A DNA stretch of 64,000 nt from Whitmania pigra. Its lineage: Eukaryota > Annelida > Clitellata > Hirudinida > Haemopidae. Made by a program: the position numbers and the translations under genes. Positions 44,131 through 55,420 of the stretch are shown here, in pieces. Within the stretch, counting starts at the first letter, position 1; every line of letters begins with the position of its first letter. Below the pieces are notes generated by a model, which saw only the letters and a list, made by a program, of their open reading frames with translations, was not told where the DNA came from and ran no database searches. Where the stretch lies: assembly GCA_021613335.1 (NCBI GenBank), contig JAJTWR010000136.1:1500001-1564000 (forward strand), in the 5' to 3' direction.

Positions 44131-45180
44131 TCTCGCTTACGTAAAGGATTATAAATACTAAACGGATGAATGTTGTGTATTAACTTCTACTTTGTTTTCT
44201 TGTCTATGGATGCGAGTCCCTGAGCGACGTTTTGTGTAGTTTCGTAGTTCTTATTGCTCCTTTTGTTGTTGCTAGTCTGTGTAGAAATAAAGTCGTTGTC
44301 TATTCTGTTCGTTGTTGCTGCTTCGCAAGTTCAAGTGTTATGCACTAGACAGGCAGCCTCAGAAAGTGAGGGAGATAGAAAGAGGGCAAAGCAACCGGAC
44401 TTTATTTCACAATCATAATAATATACATTATATTGGACTAGCGTTCCAAAGACGATGTATTGTAACTATGTTGCTTTGAGACAATAATATAACTTTACAA
44501 TCATCCCAACAAAATGGAATTTCAAGATTTATTTGTTGTGTCTATAGAGGTTGATATTTGAAAAAAAAGAGGATGAGACACATACCATATTTGTGAGAAG
44601 AGGTGATTTCCATCACAAAGAGTATTAGCAAGGAGCTATTATTGCAACAGAGATGGAACCAAACGAGTAGCAGAAAACGCCACATTAAAATTTCTGGGTT
44701 CTTGCAAGATTGGAAATGTTTGCCTGCCGTAATTAGTTTAAAGATTTTCAGTACATGTAAAATGATAAGGCATTTCAGAACAAGTAATAGCGGATTATTT
44801 TAAAGAACATAGATGACACAAACATAAGCTTGCTCATCTATATTCGAGAAAAAAAAAACTTCAAGTTGCAGGGCAATTATAAAGTTGTCAGAGGTGAGCC
44901 ATTTGACGATGTGTTGGAGTTAGTCAGAAGAGATGCCACATGTTCTGACAGTATGAAAACAATTAGCAGATCTGACAAAGTCACATGCAATGTTGAGGAT
45001 ACCACAGACCACCTATGATTAAAAAACAAGTAACTTCATGACAAAAAATTTACACTTCAAAGATTTTTAGCTCTACTAAATCCCACAATGGCAAACAGTA
45101 CAAATATTGGAAAATCTGGGAGAAATAATATCAACAAAACCCTAACCGATCACGATTATGAAGCAGAGGAGGGTACCGGA
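44131..45180. other. Unassigned stretch between LINE and MULE remnants
   Basis: Two plus-strand open frames, at 44603-44803 and 44830-45018 (the latter with FDDVLELVRRDATCSDS), have no family I recognise and no clear splice context. I see no RNA gene or structured repeat. Probably transposon-derived debris. Confidence 0.3.
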
Positions 45181-45868
45181 CGATTGAACGAAGGAGACGA
45201 TAATGCGTTATTCGATGTACGATCCAATTCGTTGTAAGATCTAATTCGGTATAAGATCCAATGTATACAGGAATAAAAAAAATTTATTTAATAAATAAAA
45301 CTAGTAAATTCAAATTTATCACTAATTTTATTGTTTCGAATAAATATCGGGATTAATTACTTGCAGCCAATTCAAAAAGTAATTGCTTTGCAGTTAGGTC
45401 TCCGTCTTTATATTTGACCCACGCCTTATACAGAGCTGCATTTCTGGCAGTGACTTTACTGTCACGAAGGCACTGCCCTTCGTTCAACAATCGTTCAATG
45501 GTTGAAATGGTTTGCGCTTCTTTAAGCAAAATTTGCGCTAAGTCGCTAATATTTCGGATGCCTTTTACCTCGGCATTGAGTTTAGTATGCCACCCTTCCA
45601 CATCGTTATTGGTGCGGACTTGGTCATCATAGACAAATTTATCTGGAAGGGCATTCTTATTATAAGAGAACATAAATAGGGCAGTTTGAAGACTATTTAT
45701 TTGTTGAAGAGTTAATAAATTAATAAAATTTAAATATTGTGGTAGACGAAATACCGAATTGGACCTTATAACGACAATTAAACGTAAGAGACGATATAAC
45801 GAATAACGAAGGAGACTCGTTATAAGGTCTAATTCGTTATTCGCATTATCGTCTCCTTCGTTCAATTG
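45181..45868 (-). mobile_element. MULE-type element fragment with terminal inverted repeats
   Basis: ATTGAACGAAGGAGACGATA plus ATGCG at the left end is mirrored at 45841-45868. Further internal repeats (CTAATTCGTTAT, CCTTATAACGA) continue inside both ends. The minus strand encodes the C-terminal part of a MULE transposase: RTNNDVEGWHTKLNAEVKG, then a helical stretch ending at 45353-45355. The RTNNxVEGWHxxLN block is diagnostic of this transposase group. The catalytic core is missing, so the copy is non-autonomous. Confidence 0.7.
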
Positions 45869-45961
45869 TCTATGAGCCGCAGAGGAAGCAATTCGTCGAA
45901 CATACGTATCATGCGCCGACATTAACATTAATGAGGAAAGCACAATAAAACCAAAGTACAA
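45353..45961 (-). CDS. Open frame fusing flanking DNA, MULE terminal repeat and transposase tail (202 codons)
   Basis: An uninterrupted minus-strand frame begins outside the element (45961), reads through the inverted repeat (QLNEGDDNANNELDLITS is repeat-encoded) and continues into the transposase tail to a TAA at 45353. The first 31 codons are hydrophobic-rich and non-transposon. Whether this is expressed is unknown; it may simply be a recent insertion that happened to keep frame. I do not assign a function. Confidence 0.35.
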   Translation of the reverse strand: MYFGFIVLSSLMLMSAHDTYVRRIASSAAHRQLNEGDDNANNELDLITSLLRYSLYRLLRLIVVIRSNSVFRLPQYLNFINLLTLQQINSLQTALFMFSYNKNALPDKFVYDDQVRTNNDVEGWHTKLNAEVKGIRNISDLAQILLKEAQTISTIERLLNEGQCLRDSKVTARNAALYKAWVKYKDGDLTAKQLLFELAASN

Positions 45962-47500
45962 TTAGAGTATTAACCTGTCTGAGAGGGTATTGTATTGCTT
46001 TGGGGCTCCAAAACGACTTCTTTCAGGGCTATCCAATTAACGATAAGCCATCACATAGTTCATGGGTCGCAAATAATGTTCGAACTTTTGGCATCACATC
46101 AGCTGTACAGTCACAGTATCGTGACTTTAGATTTTTTATGTCCACCATTCAAAACTTTAAGCTGTCAAGCGCCGATTGCGAGCGAAGTTGTAAATAAAGA
46201 TTGATTTAATTATACTTTATAGTAGTCCACATCAGAGTCTATGCTTGCATTGTGACATGTTGCGTTATTTAATTTATAATAATTTTTTCGATTTTAAATA
46301 CTTGGTGACTTTCTATGACTAGAAACCATTTTGTTTTATTAACGTCCATGGTCGAAAACGTTTGAAAACTACTCCACTTCATTTTGCAAGCATTTTTATT
46401 GGCAATCCTAATAATTATTTATCCCAATTCATAAAACGTTCTCGAAGCATCTAGGTTGTCAAATAATCCAAGCGCTTCATTACTCTCATCACTCAAAATC
46501 GAAAACTATAATATTTCTTTTAATGAATTATTTGAGCCAACCATTGCTGTAAAATCGCGGTGCCCCAGCTCATTTGCAAGCATTCTCTATTTGAGCTGAA
46601 CGATCAGGGTATTTGGGCCTGTTACTGATAGATTCTTAGAGTGAGCTAAGCGGAGAATCCAAAACGATGTCCAAAACACTGAAAATACATCGAAAGTATC
46701 TTAAATGCATGCAAACACAAAAATTGATATCTGACTTCAGCATAAATACAAAGAAATATTTTTTTGCAAAATTTATGCAAACAATTAACTTTGTTACATT
46801 AAAGAAAATGTAAATGTTCTTATTTGCAAATTTAGAAAATTCATGCTTTTCTTAAAGTTTCACAGGTCTATAATTTAGCACTGTAACTTAGGGTCAAATT
46901 GTGTTTAAGAAAAATCAGTTTCTAGAGAAATGTCCTATCATGTGAGCTTTTCACAATATCAAGGTGTCCGTCTTTGCAGTTTTTACTATGTTATTCCGTA
47001 CTATCTGAAAATTAACTAAACTGGTAAAGGATTGCTAATTTCGCATAGTATCTGTTTAAACCAAATTTTCTAAACTTGCAAAATATGCGACTAAATTTGA
47101 CTTCTGACACATCAATAATAAAATTAAAATAAACGTTATTTCTGAATTTCTTGTATCTCCTTCATCCTAAAAATGTTAAAATTTCAAAAGTAGTTATTCT
47201 CAAGATTTTGATTAGTTTTTTTACTTACCCAATTTTATCTTGCATTGTCATTGCCATACAGCAAACGCATCGAGGCCAATCTTGCGATTCCACGTGACAT
47301 ACAATGAGGCAGGGTTGCTTTTAAGAAGCAGCTTCCTTTAAAGAAATTAAGTAGAGTTATCGATTGCAAGTTTGTATTCTCCGCTTGCGTAACTAAATTC
47401 AATGTCCGGAATTACATTCTGTATGTTTTATCAGTGTGAGACAAAATTAGTTTTAATTTAGCTTATTCAAATTTTGAAAATAAAGATAAAGGCTTAGAAA
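45962..47500. other. Upstream flank of the Not homeobox gene
   Basis: About 1.5 kb without supported coding sequence. Open frames at 45995-46204 lack codon character. The region should contain the promoter and 5' UTR of the gene starting at 47501, but I see no unambiguous TATA or binding-site cluster. Confidence 0.4.
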
Positions 47501-48621
47501 ATGAACGTTTCTAACGACGATGACGCTTTTAAAGAATTTTGGTTTCAACCGGAATGCTCCATCCTTCTCCATCCAAGATTTGGTAAAGTCAATGATTACG
47601 ACAACGCTAAATTTGAATTAAATTACCTGGAAAAATAATCATTTGCATTTAATTGCATATAATTGGCGAGTTTGGATAACTTTTTGCAATTTATAATATG
47701 TTTTCTTTTCCAGAAACATTGAAAAGTTACCATAATCAATTATTATTCAGGTGATCAAAGTCATCCTATGATGTCTTTCATAGTAAAAAAACAACTCGAT
47801 TATTCCAAAAGAAATCCCATTAATTCAAAATTGAGAAGAGATCTATCCGAAGAAGCAACACGACAACGAACTTACGACACAACGAATTCCACATGTTGGT
47901 TTGAACCAGAAACAGGGGTGTGGAATGTCCACAAAAGAAACGAAATAAAAGGGATCAGTTCATCGTATAATGTTACAGATTGCAACGCAAGTATAAAAAA
48001 TGCTACCTCTCCCAAAGAGGGCAATAAAAGAATAAGAACTATTTTTACAACCGAACAACTACAGAGTCTGGAGCAGCAGTTTGAAAAACAACAGTATATG
48101 GTTGGATCAGAGAGGTTCGTATTGATAACTAATGCTGCACTTGAAGTCTTCAAGTCTTGAAGGCTGCATTTAATCGCAAAAGTGTTTAAAAGGCTTATTT
48201 TGATTGGTTATTTGCTATATTTAATTTAAAAAATACATTCGCAAATTTATTTCACACAGTTACTTCGTTTAGGAAGCTTATTTCTGAATTTATAATTTTG
48301 TTAGCATTGGTTTGTTTCACATACATTGATAAGTTGATGAAGAGAATATTGGAAATGACTTAAAACAGAGCATGAATATTGCCAGAAACAGTGCCATTGT
48401 TATTATAATTAATATGGATTAGATTTATCATTCTGCTACAGTTTTAATTTATGCAAATCAGGTTATTCCTTGCTTCTTCCCTTAAGCTCTCAGAAGCTCA
48501 AGTAAAAGTTTGGTTTCAAAATAGGAGGATCAAATGGAGAAAACAAGCTCGAAATAAAGTCAAAAATCGATTGGACAATGAAAACCAGGGTCATTTCAAT
48601 GAATTCGGAATCCTATCTTGA
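47501..48621 (+). CDS. NOTO: Not/Noto-class homeobox transcription factor, 3 exons, 201 aa
   Basis: Exons 47501-47582, 47751-48114, 48462-48621 join in phase; stop TGA at 48619-48621. The homeodomain occupies about residues 119-178: KRIRTIFTTEQLQSLEQQFE, KQQYMVGSERLFLASSLKLS and EAQVKVWFQNRRIKWRKQ. The QQYMVGxER segment between helices 1 and 2 is typical of the Not family (Xenopus Xnot, Drosophila CG18599), and the helix-3 WFQNRRIKWRK is ANTP-superclass-like. The intron splitting the homeodomain falls inside the Arg codon of GSER. The N-terminal part (MNVSNDDDAFKEFWFQPECS) is unfamiliar; SFIVKKQL near residue 36 could be a weak eh1-like motif. Family members specify notochord or other axial/neural fates; the role here is not predictable. 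Confidence 0.93.
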
Positions 48622-51264
48622 GCTTGCCCATAAAACTCCTAAACTTGTAATAAATAATTTTCTCTTTTCTACAATAAGAAATATGGGAAAATCTTGGTTG
48701 TCTAAATGTGGTTTTATTTTGCTTCCACTTTTTGGAATTTAATAAACACTTTTAGTTATTTAGTGCTTCGATTAAATCTTTACTTGAGTATATTATCTAT
48801 ATTGCATGATCTTTATTTATATCTATATTTAATTGAATATATTATATGTATATATAACAAAATATTTAAGTAACTATAACATTTGGGCGTCAGTTTTTAC
48901 ACTCACGGAGCACTCGATCGAGCAGGTTTTAATTCAGCTTATTCAAGCTTCACTCGACATGACAAAGATTTATGGCTGAGTTCTTGACCTTTCTCATCGC
49001 GGTCAGCAAGCTCGTGTTCGACCATTGCATTCATTCTATTTATTTCCAATCTTCTTGGTTGTCATCATAGGAGACGCAGTAAAATGACAAAGATTTCGAT
49101 AATTAATTTTTGTGTGTAATTATTATATAAGGTAATGATAACATTTGATTTAATCATAGAGAATAATTGAAATAGAATTTAATTCACATCTCTTGTTTTA
49201 TTAACTCCCATCTGTTTTGTTATCATGGTGTTTAGCCTCAAAACTTTCAAAGCACATACCCCAATACCTGCATTCATACTTCCAAGCAATCAAATTAGTT
49301 CAATGTGGTCCTTGGAAAATAAAATAAAGGTTATTAGATGGTTGGACATCCGTGGTTAACTATATAACCAATTTGGAAGATTCTAATGGTTAATCCCTTT
49401 GATAATGATCTGGTCTATGGAAATCCCTGTGTTCTTTATAATTTGTAATTTAGTAATGGTTATATAGCCTCTGATGCTAAGCACATGGCCCATTACAAAT
49501 TAATTATTATTATTATAAGCACAAATTTTCCTGTATTAATTTAATTTTAATTAATATTTAATTAAGTGATTCGATTCATTCTTCCCTTGATACTTTAAAC
49601 TTTATTGTTTCTCAGTTGACCAGAATGTATAACTAAAAAACGTCAAAGTTAAAATCATAAGTTATTAACACAAAGATAAATTATTTAAAAAAACAATTGT
49701 TCGTTTGCTTTAAAAAGAAGATTTATTTTGAGGTCTTAAGACCGATCCATTGTTATGCCGTCACTGGGGTGACATCTTAACAATGGCAGATTCTTTAATT
49801 AAAACTATGCTTAGATTCCCGTAGGCTTGAAATTATAATCAATACTGGATCCTTTGACGTAAGGGCAATACCTTATTGGTTTTTTTGGTGCTTAATGCTC
49901 GTTTGTTTTTTATTAAATTTAATTAAATTATTTAGGGATATGAAGTCTATAAACAAATTCCAGTTCCCGAAAGAATCCTGCTATTTTTATGTTATTTCGT
50001 CTTTTTATAGGGTATGCGACGCTTAATATTTTTATCATGATTTGGTTAATATGCATGTATCACACTAATGTATTAATTAATTTAATTATTAAATAATTTA
50101 CTAACTATCCTATTTATACCAATTATTGTTACGAGATCTATAATTTTGTAAGTTATTAGGAAATATTATTGAATTATAATTTAAGTCGGAAAAAAACCGC
50201 AAATGGGCAAAACATAGAAACCCAGCAAATGGCAGCAAAACTCTTTGTTTATCGGGATCAACCAAACTTAGAAATTATAAAATAAATAAAGTCAATAATG
50301 TGTCTTGAAGTCGATTTTTATTGATTTGAAGGGTTTATTGGTGATTTTGTTTACCGAAGTTACCTGCATGTTGTAGACTGACGCAGATACAAATTCAGCT
50401 TGTTTTGAAGTCCTATTGAAAAGCATCTCCTTTTGGAAGCTTCACGGCAAAGTATTCACTTCTGACGATGACCCATTGTTCAGGTCTTATTCGCATGTAT
50501 TTTCCAAATGTTTTTTCAAAAACGTCTTTTTTTAACTCTCGTATTTCCCCTTAATTTAAAGTTTAACTCTCCTTGGAATTTCAGGTAACGATATATTTAA
50601 CTCATGAAACGCTTTTATTTTTCACTTGCTAAAAATGGGCAAGTTGACTTTACTATGGCCTTTAGCTAGGTATTCTTTGATGCTTTATCTATATATAAAT
50701 ATAAATCAAAGACCTCATCATGAGAGACCCGGAGAATGTTGCTTGGGAGTAACCACAGCTGGCCCCATCTGTAGAGAGATGACAGCTTCCCCCAAAATTT
50801 GCGAATTTGATTGTGATGAAAAAATATTTGACCATCGGATAGATAATGACAACATCACTGTCCGTCGTCATATTTAGAGAAAATCGTCTGTTTAGTTTTA
50901 AATTTTGTAAAATTTTTTACTGTTGAATTTTTCTTGGATGTTTATGAACGTATATTTAATACCATATATGTATGTTTAGGTTTTATACCTGTCAAAAGGT
51001 GTCGTGTTGTGGATTTCGGTGTTGAGGAATTTTATACATAGTCGTACTCGTCGTGCTTGTTTGTCTTAACTTCACTTACTTTACTATCATTTGTAGTGGG
51101 TTTTATCAATTTGTTCTTTCGTGCATTAATTAAAGGTTTAAGGTTTTGAATTCGTTTATTCATTTTCAAAACTCTAAATGAATCAAACAAAAAAATCACA
51201 AATTTGTGGTGTATCCCAATGGAATATAATTCCCGTCTAATTCATTTGTACAATTTCGTTAAAA
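48622..51264. other. Gene-poor AT-rich stretch downstream of Not
   Basis: Contains the Not 3' UTR. A SINE/LINE tail fragment lies at about 49458-49510 (ATAGCCTCTGATGCTAAGCA then CATGGC and ATTATTATT). An open frame at 50635-50877 starts with ATG but resembles no family. No RNA genes seen. Confidence 0.4.
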
Positions 51265-51268
51265 GGTA

Positions 51269-51455
51269 CGGGGTTCTGATGATGGCGGATGCCGAAACTG
51301 GCCAGTTAGCCCCAATGACAAATAAAGTTTTAATACAAAAGTTACGGTGTTTAGTGGACGATTTTGGTTTAAAATAGAGAAAAATTAATTTAAAAATGCT
51401 GTGGCAAGAAATTCCATCGTATTCAACAGAGCATGTCTCGGTGAAAATTTATCAC
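51269..51455 (+). repeat. Repeat carrying a hammerhead-ribozyme-like motif (better copy)
   Basis: Core: GGGGTT (stem I, 5' side), CTGATGA (76-82), T, GGC-GGAT-GCC (stem II hairpin), GAAA, CTGGCCAG (stem III hairpin closed by A and T), T, AGCCCC (stem I, 3' side, pairing with GGGGTT including one G-U). All invariant core bases of a hammerhead (CUGAUGA and GAAA) are present, with NUH at the predicted cleavage site (GUU). One unpaired T sits between CTGATGA and stem II. The flank AATAAAGTTTTAATAC and the following 130 bp match 21569-21715. Type I hammerheads of this form are known in Penelope-like elements and retrozymes. Confidence 0.55.
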
Positions 51456-51559
51456 CAAATTGTCTAAAAAATATGTAGTTTTAGGAAATTTAAAAAGTTG
51501 AGATTTTTATTTATTTTCCAATCAAGACAATCAAACTCACAAATATACAAACACTCTTT

Positions 51560-54039
51560 TTTATTTTTAAAGATTTTTATCGATTTCGTAATGGAGCTGT
51601 AGAGAAGTTAGACCACGAGGAGTTCTCCCGAGTAGTCGATAATTTTATGGCGTCGTGTGACAATGATTGTCAACCGATCAGAAATACGACGCGTTCCAGA
51701 GTTATTAGATGTCAAAGTTCTTGCTGAAGTCTTGCTAACTTCACCGTCGTATCAGAAATCTGAGTCAGAAGTTACCAAATAATGTTGTTAGAATGTTCAA
51801 TAATAATAAGAGTAGTCCTCCGATCTCTAATTTAAATAGTTAAGATATGGATACCCGTTTGGGCTTATGTTTATGTTGTCACGAAAAAGGTCATTCCATC
51901 AAGCATTGTAGGACACAAAAACCTCCCGTCAAATCATTTCGCATAGGTTGTTGTTTCGCTAAGCGAAATAGTGTCGAATTATGCAGATGCTATCGCTTCT
52001 AAGGTTTCCGTTACGGCAATGCTTTTGGCATTGATTGACGGAGAAACGGAAGTTTTGTTGTATTAGGGAAGATCTCATCAAACCTTTAAATGTTATCCTT
52101 AGTAAAGAGATATTGATCAAAGGTTTATGTGATGAACCACTGAGAGGAATATATGAGGTTATCAGTGAAACCTCGGAGTAACAGGGGCATCCAAGGTTAG
52201 CGCATGGTTCGCGGTGATACCGCAAATGACTGAGGCTGTTATAATAACACCTGGTTATCGTAGCGGAATCATTAGATTCAATTGCGAACCATAATGTTGT
52301 CGAGGAGGGTTTGGATACAAACTCTTTAGCGATCCCCCAGGACACTAATATAACTTGCGATAAGTCGAGCGCAGTTGCGGAGCAGGAGAGTTTGTTGTCA
52401 GTAGTGTCTGATGAGACTGAGTGTTTGTCTGATACATTCTTTGATGATAGTTCGAGTTCTTTATTACCTGACTTGTTTTCTGAGAAGGCCGACCCAGATG
52501 GGACGAATGAGTCTTATTTGTGCCGACGAGCCCTGTCTGCGAGTTCTAGTCTTCCAGGTATCAACAATCAATTGTTATCTGCGAATTTGGAGCGGGAGGA
52601 GGGAGTAGTTATCACATCAGTTGCTGCGGATCAGCGGGCAGGTTCTTCGTTTAACCCAGAGTTGCGATTAGACAGCATTATGAAATACCGTGTTATCCCG
52701 AAAATAAGACAATCTTATATTAATTTTTGCTTCAAAAGACGAGCTAGGGCTTATTTTCGGAGGTGTCTTATATATTCATAATCAACAGCTCACCAGAACA
52801 TTTTTTCACGTCACACATATTATTAAGCTACAAGAGGCAGATTATGGTTTTACTCATTTATTAAAAAAAAATTAATATTTTACAAGAATGTTAGAAAACC
52901 CTTCAATTAGAGTATCCTTTTTTAAATTAGTCAAATACGTTCATACCAACTTCTTTTGGATCATCATTATAAATCTCCAAAAACTCTGAATTCTTGTCTG
53001 AATTTCTTGCGAATCCATTTCCCATTGAACTATCGGTCTCAACCTCTCACGTATAGCATCGAGAACCTCGTGCTGAAATGTACTCTGCCGCATTGGCAAC
53101 ACAAAGCTCGCCATTTGAGGATCATTCAGATATTCAACTTATTTTCGTTGCAGGAAGCTGTAAGAGTCTCCTATGGTTTCTATCTTACAGTCAATGGAAT
53201 AGCTTTTCCTTTTGTATTCATCTTGTTGAAATAACTATTAATGGTTTTAATAAATCGAATAAATCTTATTCGACGCGTTGAATGAAGATCATTCATAAAC
53301 ACAACCCGATGCAACTGTGTTCTTATTGGATGTCTGTTTACCGTATCTGCTTACCCGTTCACATTTTACATGTGATTACTGTTATTGTTTCATTAAAAGT
53401 TTACTGATATTAAATTAATGGCTTGCAATCCAACTTATTGTTGTGTTTAAACAGCCCATAAATGCCTGCTAATGATAACTTGGCTCTAGTTACTAGGGCT
53501 TATTTTCGGGGTAGGGCTAACATTACGAGCATTTTGAAAAATCATGCTAGGGCTTATTTTCGGAGAAACACGTATCTTTTTATCTCTTTGATTCCTTTTA
53601 CCATTGACAAATTTCGTTGAGCCAGAGGTTATTAGAGTCCCGAATGCGTGTCAGCTTGGAGAAGGAGCATGATGAACCTTGCACAGGGCACATGGCCTCT
53701 AAGTCAGTTCTACAGCGCATTCAGATTCTTTGCGAGTTTCAAGTGTGTCAATTGAGGGCATTCCATAATAAAAGGGATCGAGTTCCCATTCTACTTGGTA
53801 ACGATTTTCTCTTCAATCGTTTGGCGATGGGTGTTATTGTTTCTAGAAGAGACCCAGTTGCAGTTCAACCGAAGTGTGATTGCGTGTGTGTTGTGGATGT
53901 TTTTTCGAGATGGCCCATGGCAGATCCTTTACATTCAGTGGGCAGTACAAGCAGTATGTGTCATATTAGTAGTAATATTTATGACCTTTTCCATACCATG
54001 GATGATGAATTCCATGTAGATCATCCTAATAGAAAATAA
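51560..54039 (+). pseudogene. Gypsy-like retrotransposon remnant: zinc knuckle and integrase pieces
   Basis: On the plus strand, a gag-like zinc knuckle CLCCHEKGHSIKHC (C-x2-C-x4-H-x4-C) lies near 51868-51910, followed by degenerate protease-region sequence (AWFAVIPQMTEAVIITPGY near 52205). An open acidic Ser-rich frame runs from 52311 to about 52680. After an inserted element come integrase parts near 53617-54039: EHDEPCTGHMASKSVLQRI (zinc-binding HHCC region) and CVVDVFSRWPMADPL (start of the catalytic core). I find no reverse transcriptase or RNase H between them. Stops and frame changes show it is defective. LTRs were not identified. Confidence 0.65.
52683..53580. mobile_element. Inverted-repeat element inserted in the gypsy remnant
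   Basis: Left end ACCGTGTTATCCCGAAAATA plus AGAC; right end, reverse complemented, TACGTGTTTCTCCGAAAATA plus AGCC. The motif GCTAGGGCTTATTTTCGG occurs once at the left (about 52744) and twice at the right (53497, 53552). This is a widespread non-autonomous transposon end type. The interior carries no transposase. Confidence 0.6.
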
Positions 54040-54372
54040 GGTTTCTTGATGCAAAAATATTAGAGCAATTTTAACTTTTGTTGATTTGAAATAATCATGA
54101 ATAGTTTTATTCAATTTAATAAAACTTTTAATTTTTGAAGATGCTATGAACAATTTCAAAGAATAAGTTTACAAATTTTATTTATGTTTGTATTTGTCCA
54201 TTGTGGCAACTGTAACAAAATCCCTTATAAAAAAAAGACAAAAAATTTAATTAAAAAAGACAAGACAGTCAAACGTTATTGACGATAATATTGTCACAAT
54301 ATTATTTTAACAATAAATTAAAAAGAAAGAGAAATCAAGTATGCAACTGATTTTGTAAACGTTAGTGTAAGC

Positions 54373-55420
54373 CAGGGGTTCCCAACCTTTTTGTGCTCAC
54401 GGCTCGCTTAGAGGATAAAATGTGGTCCATGGCCCCCTTATCAAAATTTTTCAAGAAAAAAAGTAATGAACAATATTAACAATTTACTGTCAAAAAAGAA
54501 TCATACAATGTATTTTGAAAGCAAATTTGTAATGTGAAGATTGCTCCTGCTTCTTGTTCACAAGTAGATGGAATCTAGGCTTTGATTTTGACAGGGCCAC
54601 TCTCATGTAATCCTTTGCATCAAGTTTGTTTCGAGATTTTGTATTGATTGTCAGCAGGGTTGAAAATCCAGCTTCATAGAGGTAGGTTGTCACAAAAGGA
54701 ATGATGGATGTCATTTGGCAAGAACTGGGTATGGTATCATCATGGAGCACCAAAAGTCAGCCAAACTCTTGACCTGAAACTTCCTCTTTAGCAACTCTTT
54801 GTGCCTCAGATCAATGAGATCCTCTCTGGCCAAGTCCTGATCATCCATGCTTTCCAAATTGACCAAAAATGGATTCCTGACAAGGTATCATGGGGCTGCA
54901 ACTCTTTCGTAATAAAGTAGTCATGAAATGATGCCATCAGAGTTCCTAGGTGAGCCAAAATGTCGCTTTTAAAAGATGGTATGGTGCCAGCTGCATCCAG
55001 ACTGGGTTGCAGAGACTCTTCTAATCTTGGAAAATTGGCGAAGTTGTTATTCTCCACTCTTCTGATCCACAGGGTCAGCTTCTCCAGAAATGAGCTTAGT
55101 TTCTCACCAGCATCAATAACAGTCATGTTAGGACCATGAATCTTAATGTAAGCTCATTTAAATGGGTGAAAATGTCAGCCAAATATGCCAGTGATAGGCT
55201 GAATTCTGGCAGACAAAATATACTTTCAAGGTCACTCTGTTTCTCTTGTAAGAACATGGACACCTCACTCTGCAGTTCCATTAGTCGGCTGAAAACCTGC
55301 CCTCTGGACATCCACCTGACGTCAGTGTGAAAGAGCAAGACTTCAAAAGGAGCACCAACCTCCTTGCAGAGTTCCTTGAATAGTCTGTGGTATGTTGCTC
55401 AAGCACGGATGTAGTTCACC
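54373..55420 (-). pseudogene. hAT transposase of the ZBED5/Charlie type, degenerate
   Basis: The left terminus CAGGGGTTCCCAACCTTTTT is a typical hAT/Charlie end. The minus strand encodes transposase parts in order: LLFHTDVRWMSRGQVFSRLM near 55320 (frame start MLFHTDVRW), LEKLTLWIRRVENNNFANFP near 55080, and the C-terminus FSTLLTINTKSRNKLDAKDY then MRVALSKSKPRFHLL near 54640. These match ZBED5/FAM200-like transposases. Frame breaks at about 55123 and 54770 disable it. The right terminus and target duplication were not found; a (AAT)n plus SINE-like fragment begins at 55497. Confidence 0.8.

Noticed and set aside
50635..50877. Small plus-strand ORF with ATG start
   Set aside because: No recognisable domain, no intron context, and adjacent to retrotransposon debris; chance ORF cannot be excluded.
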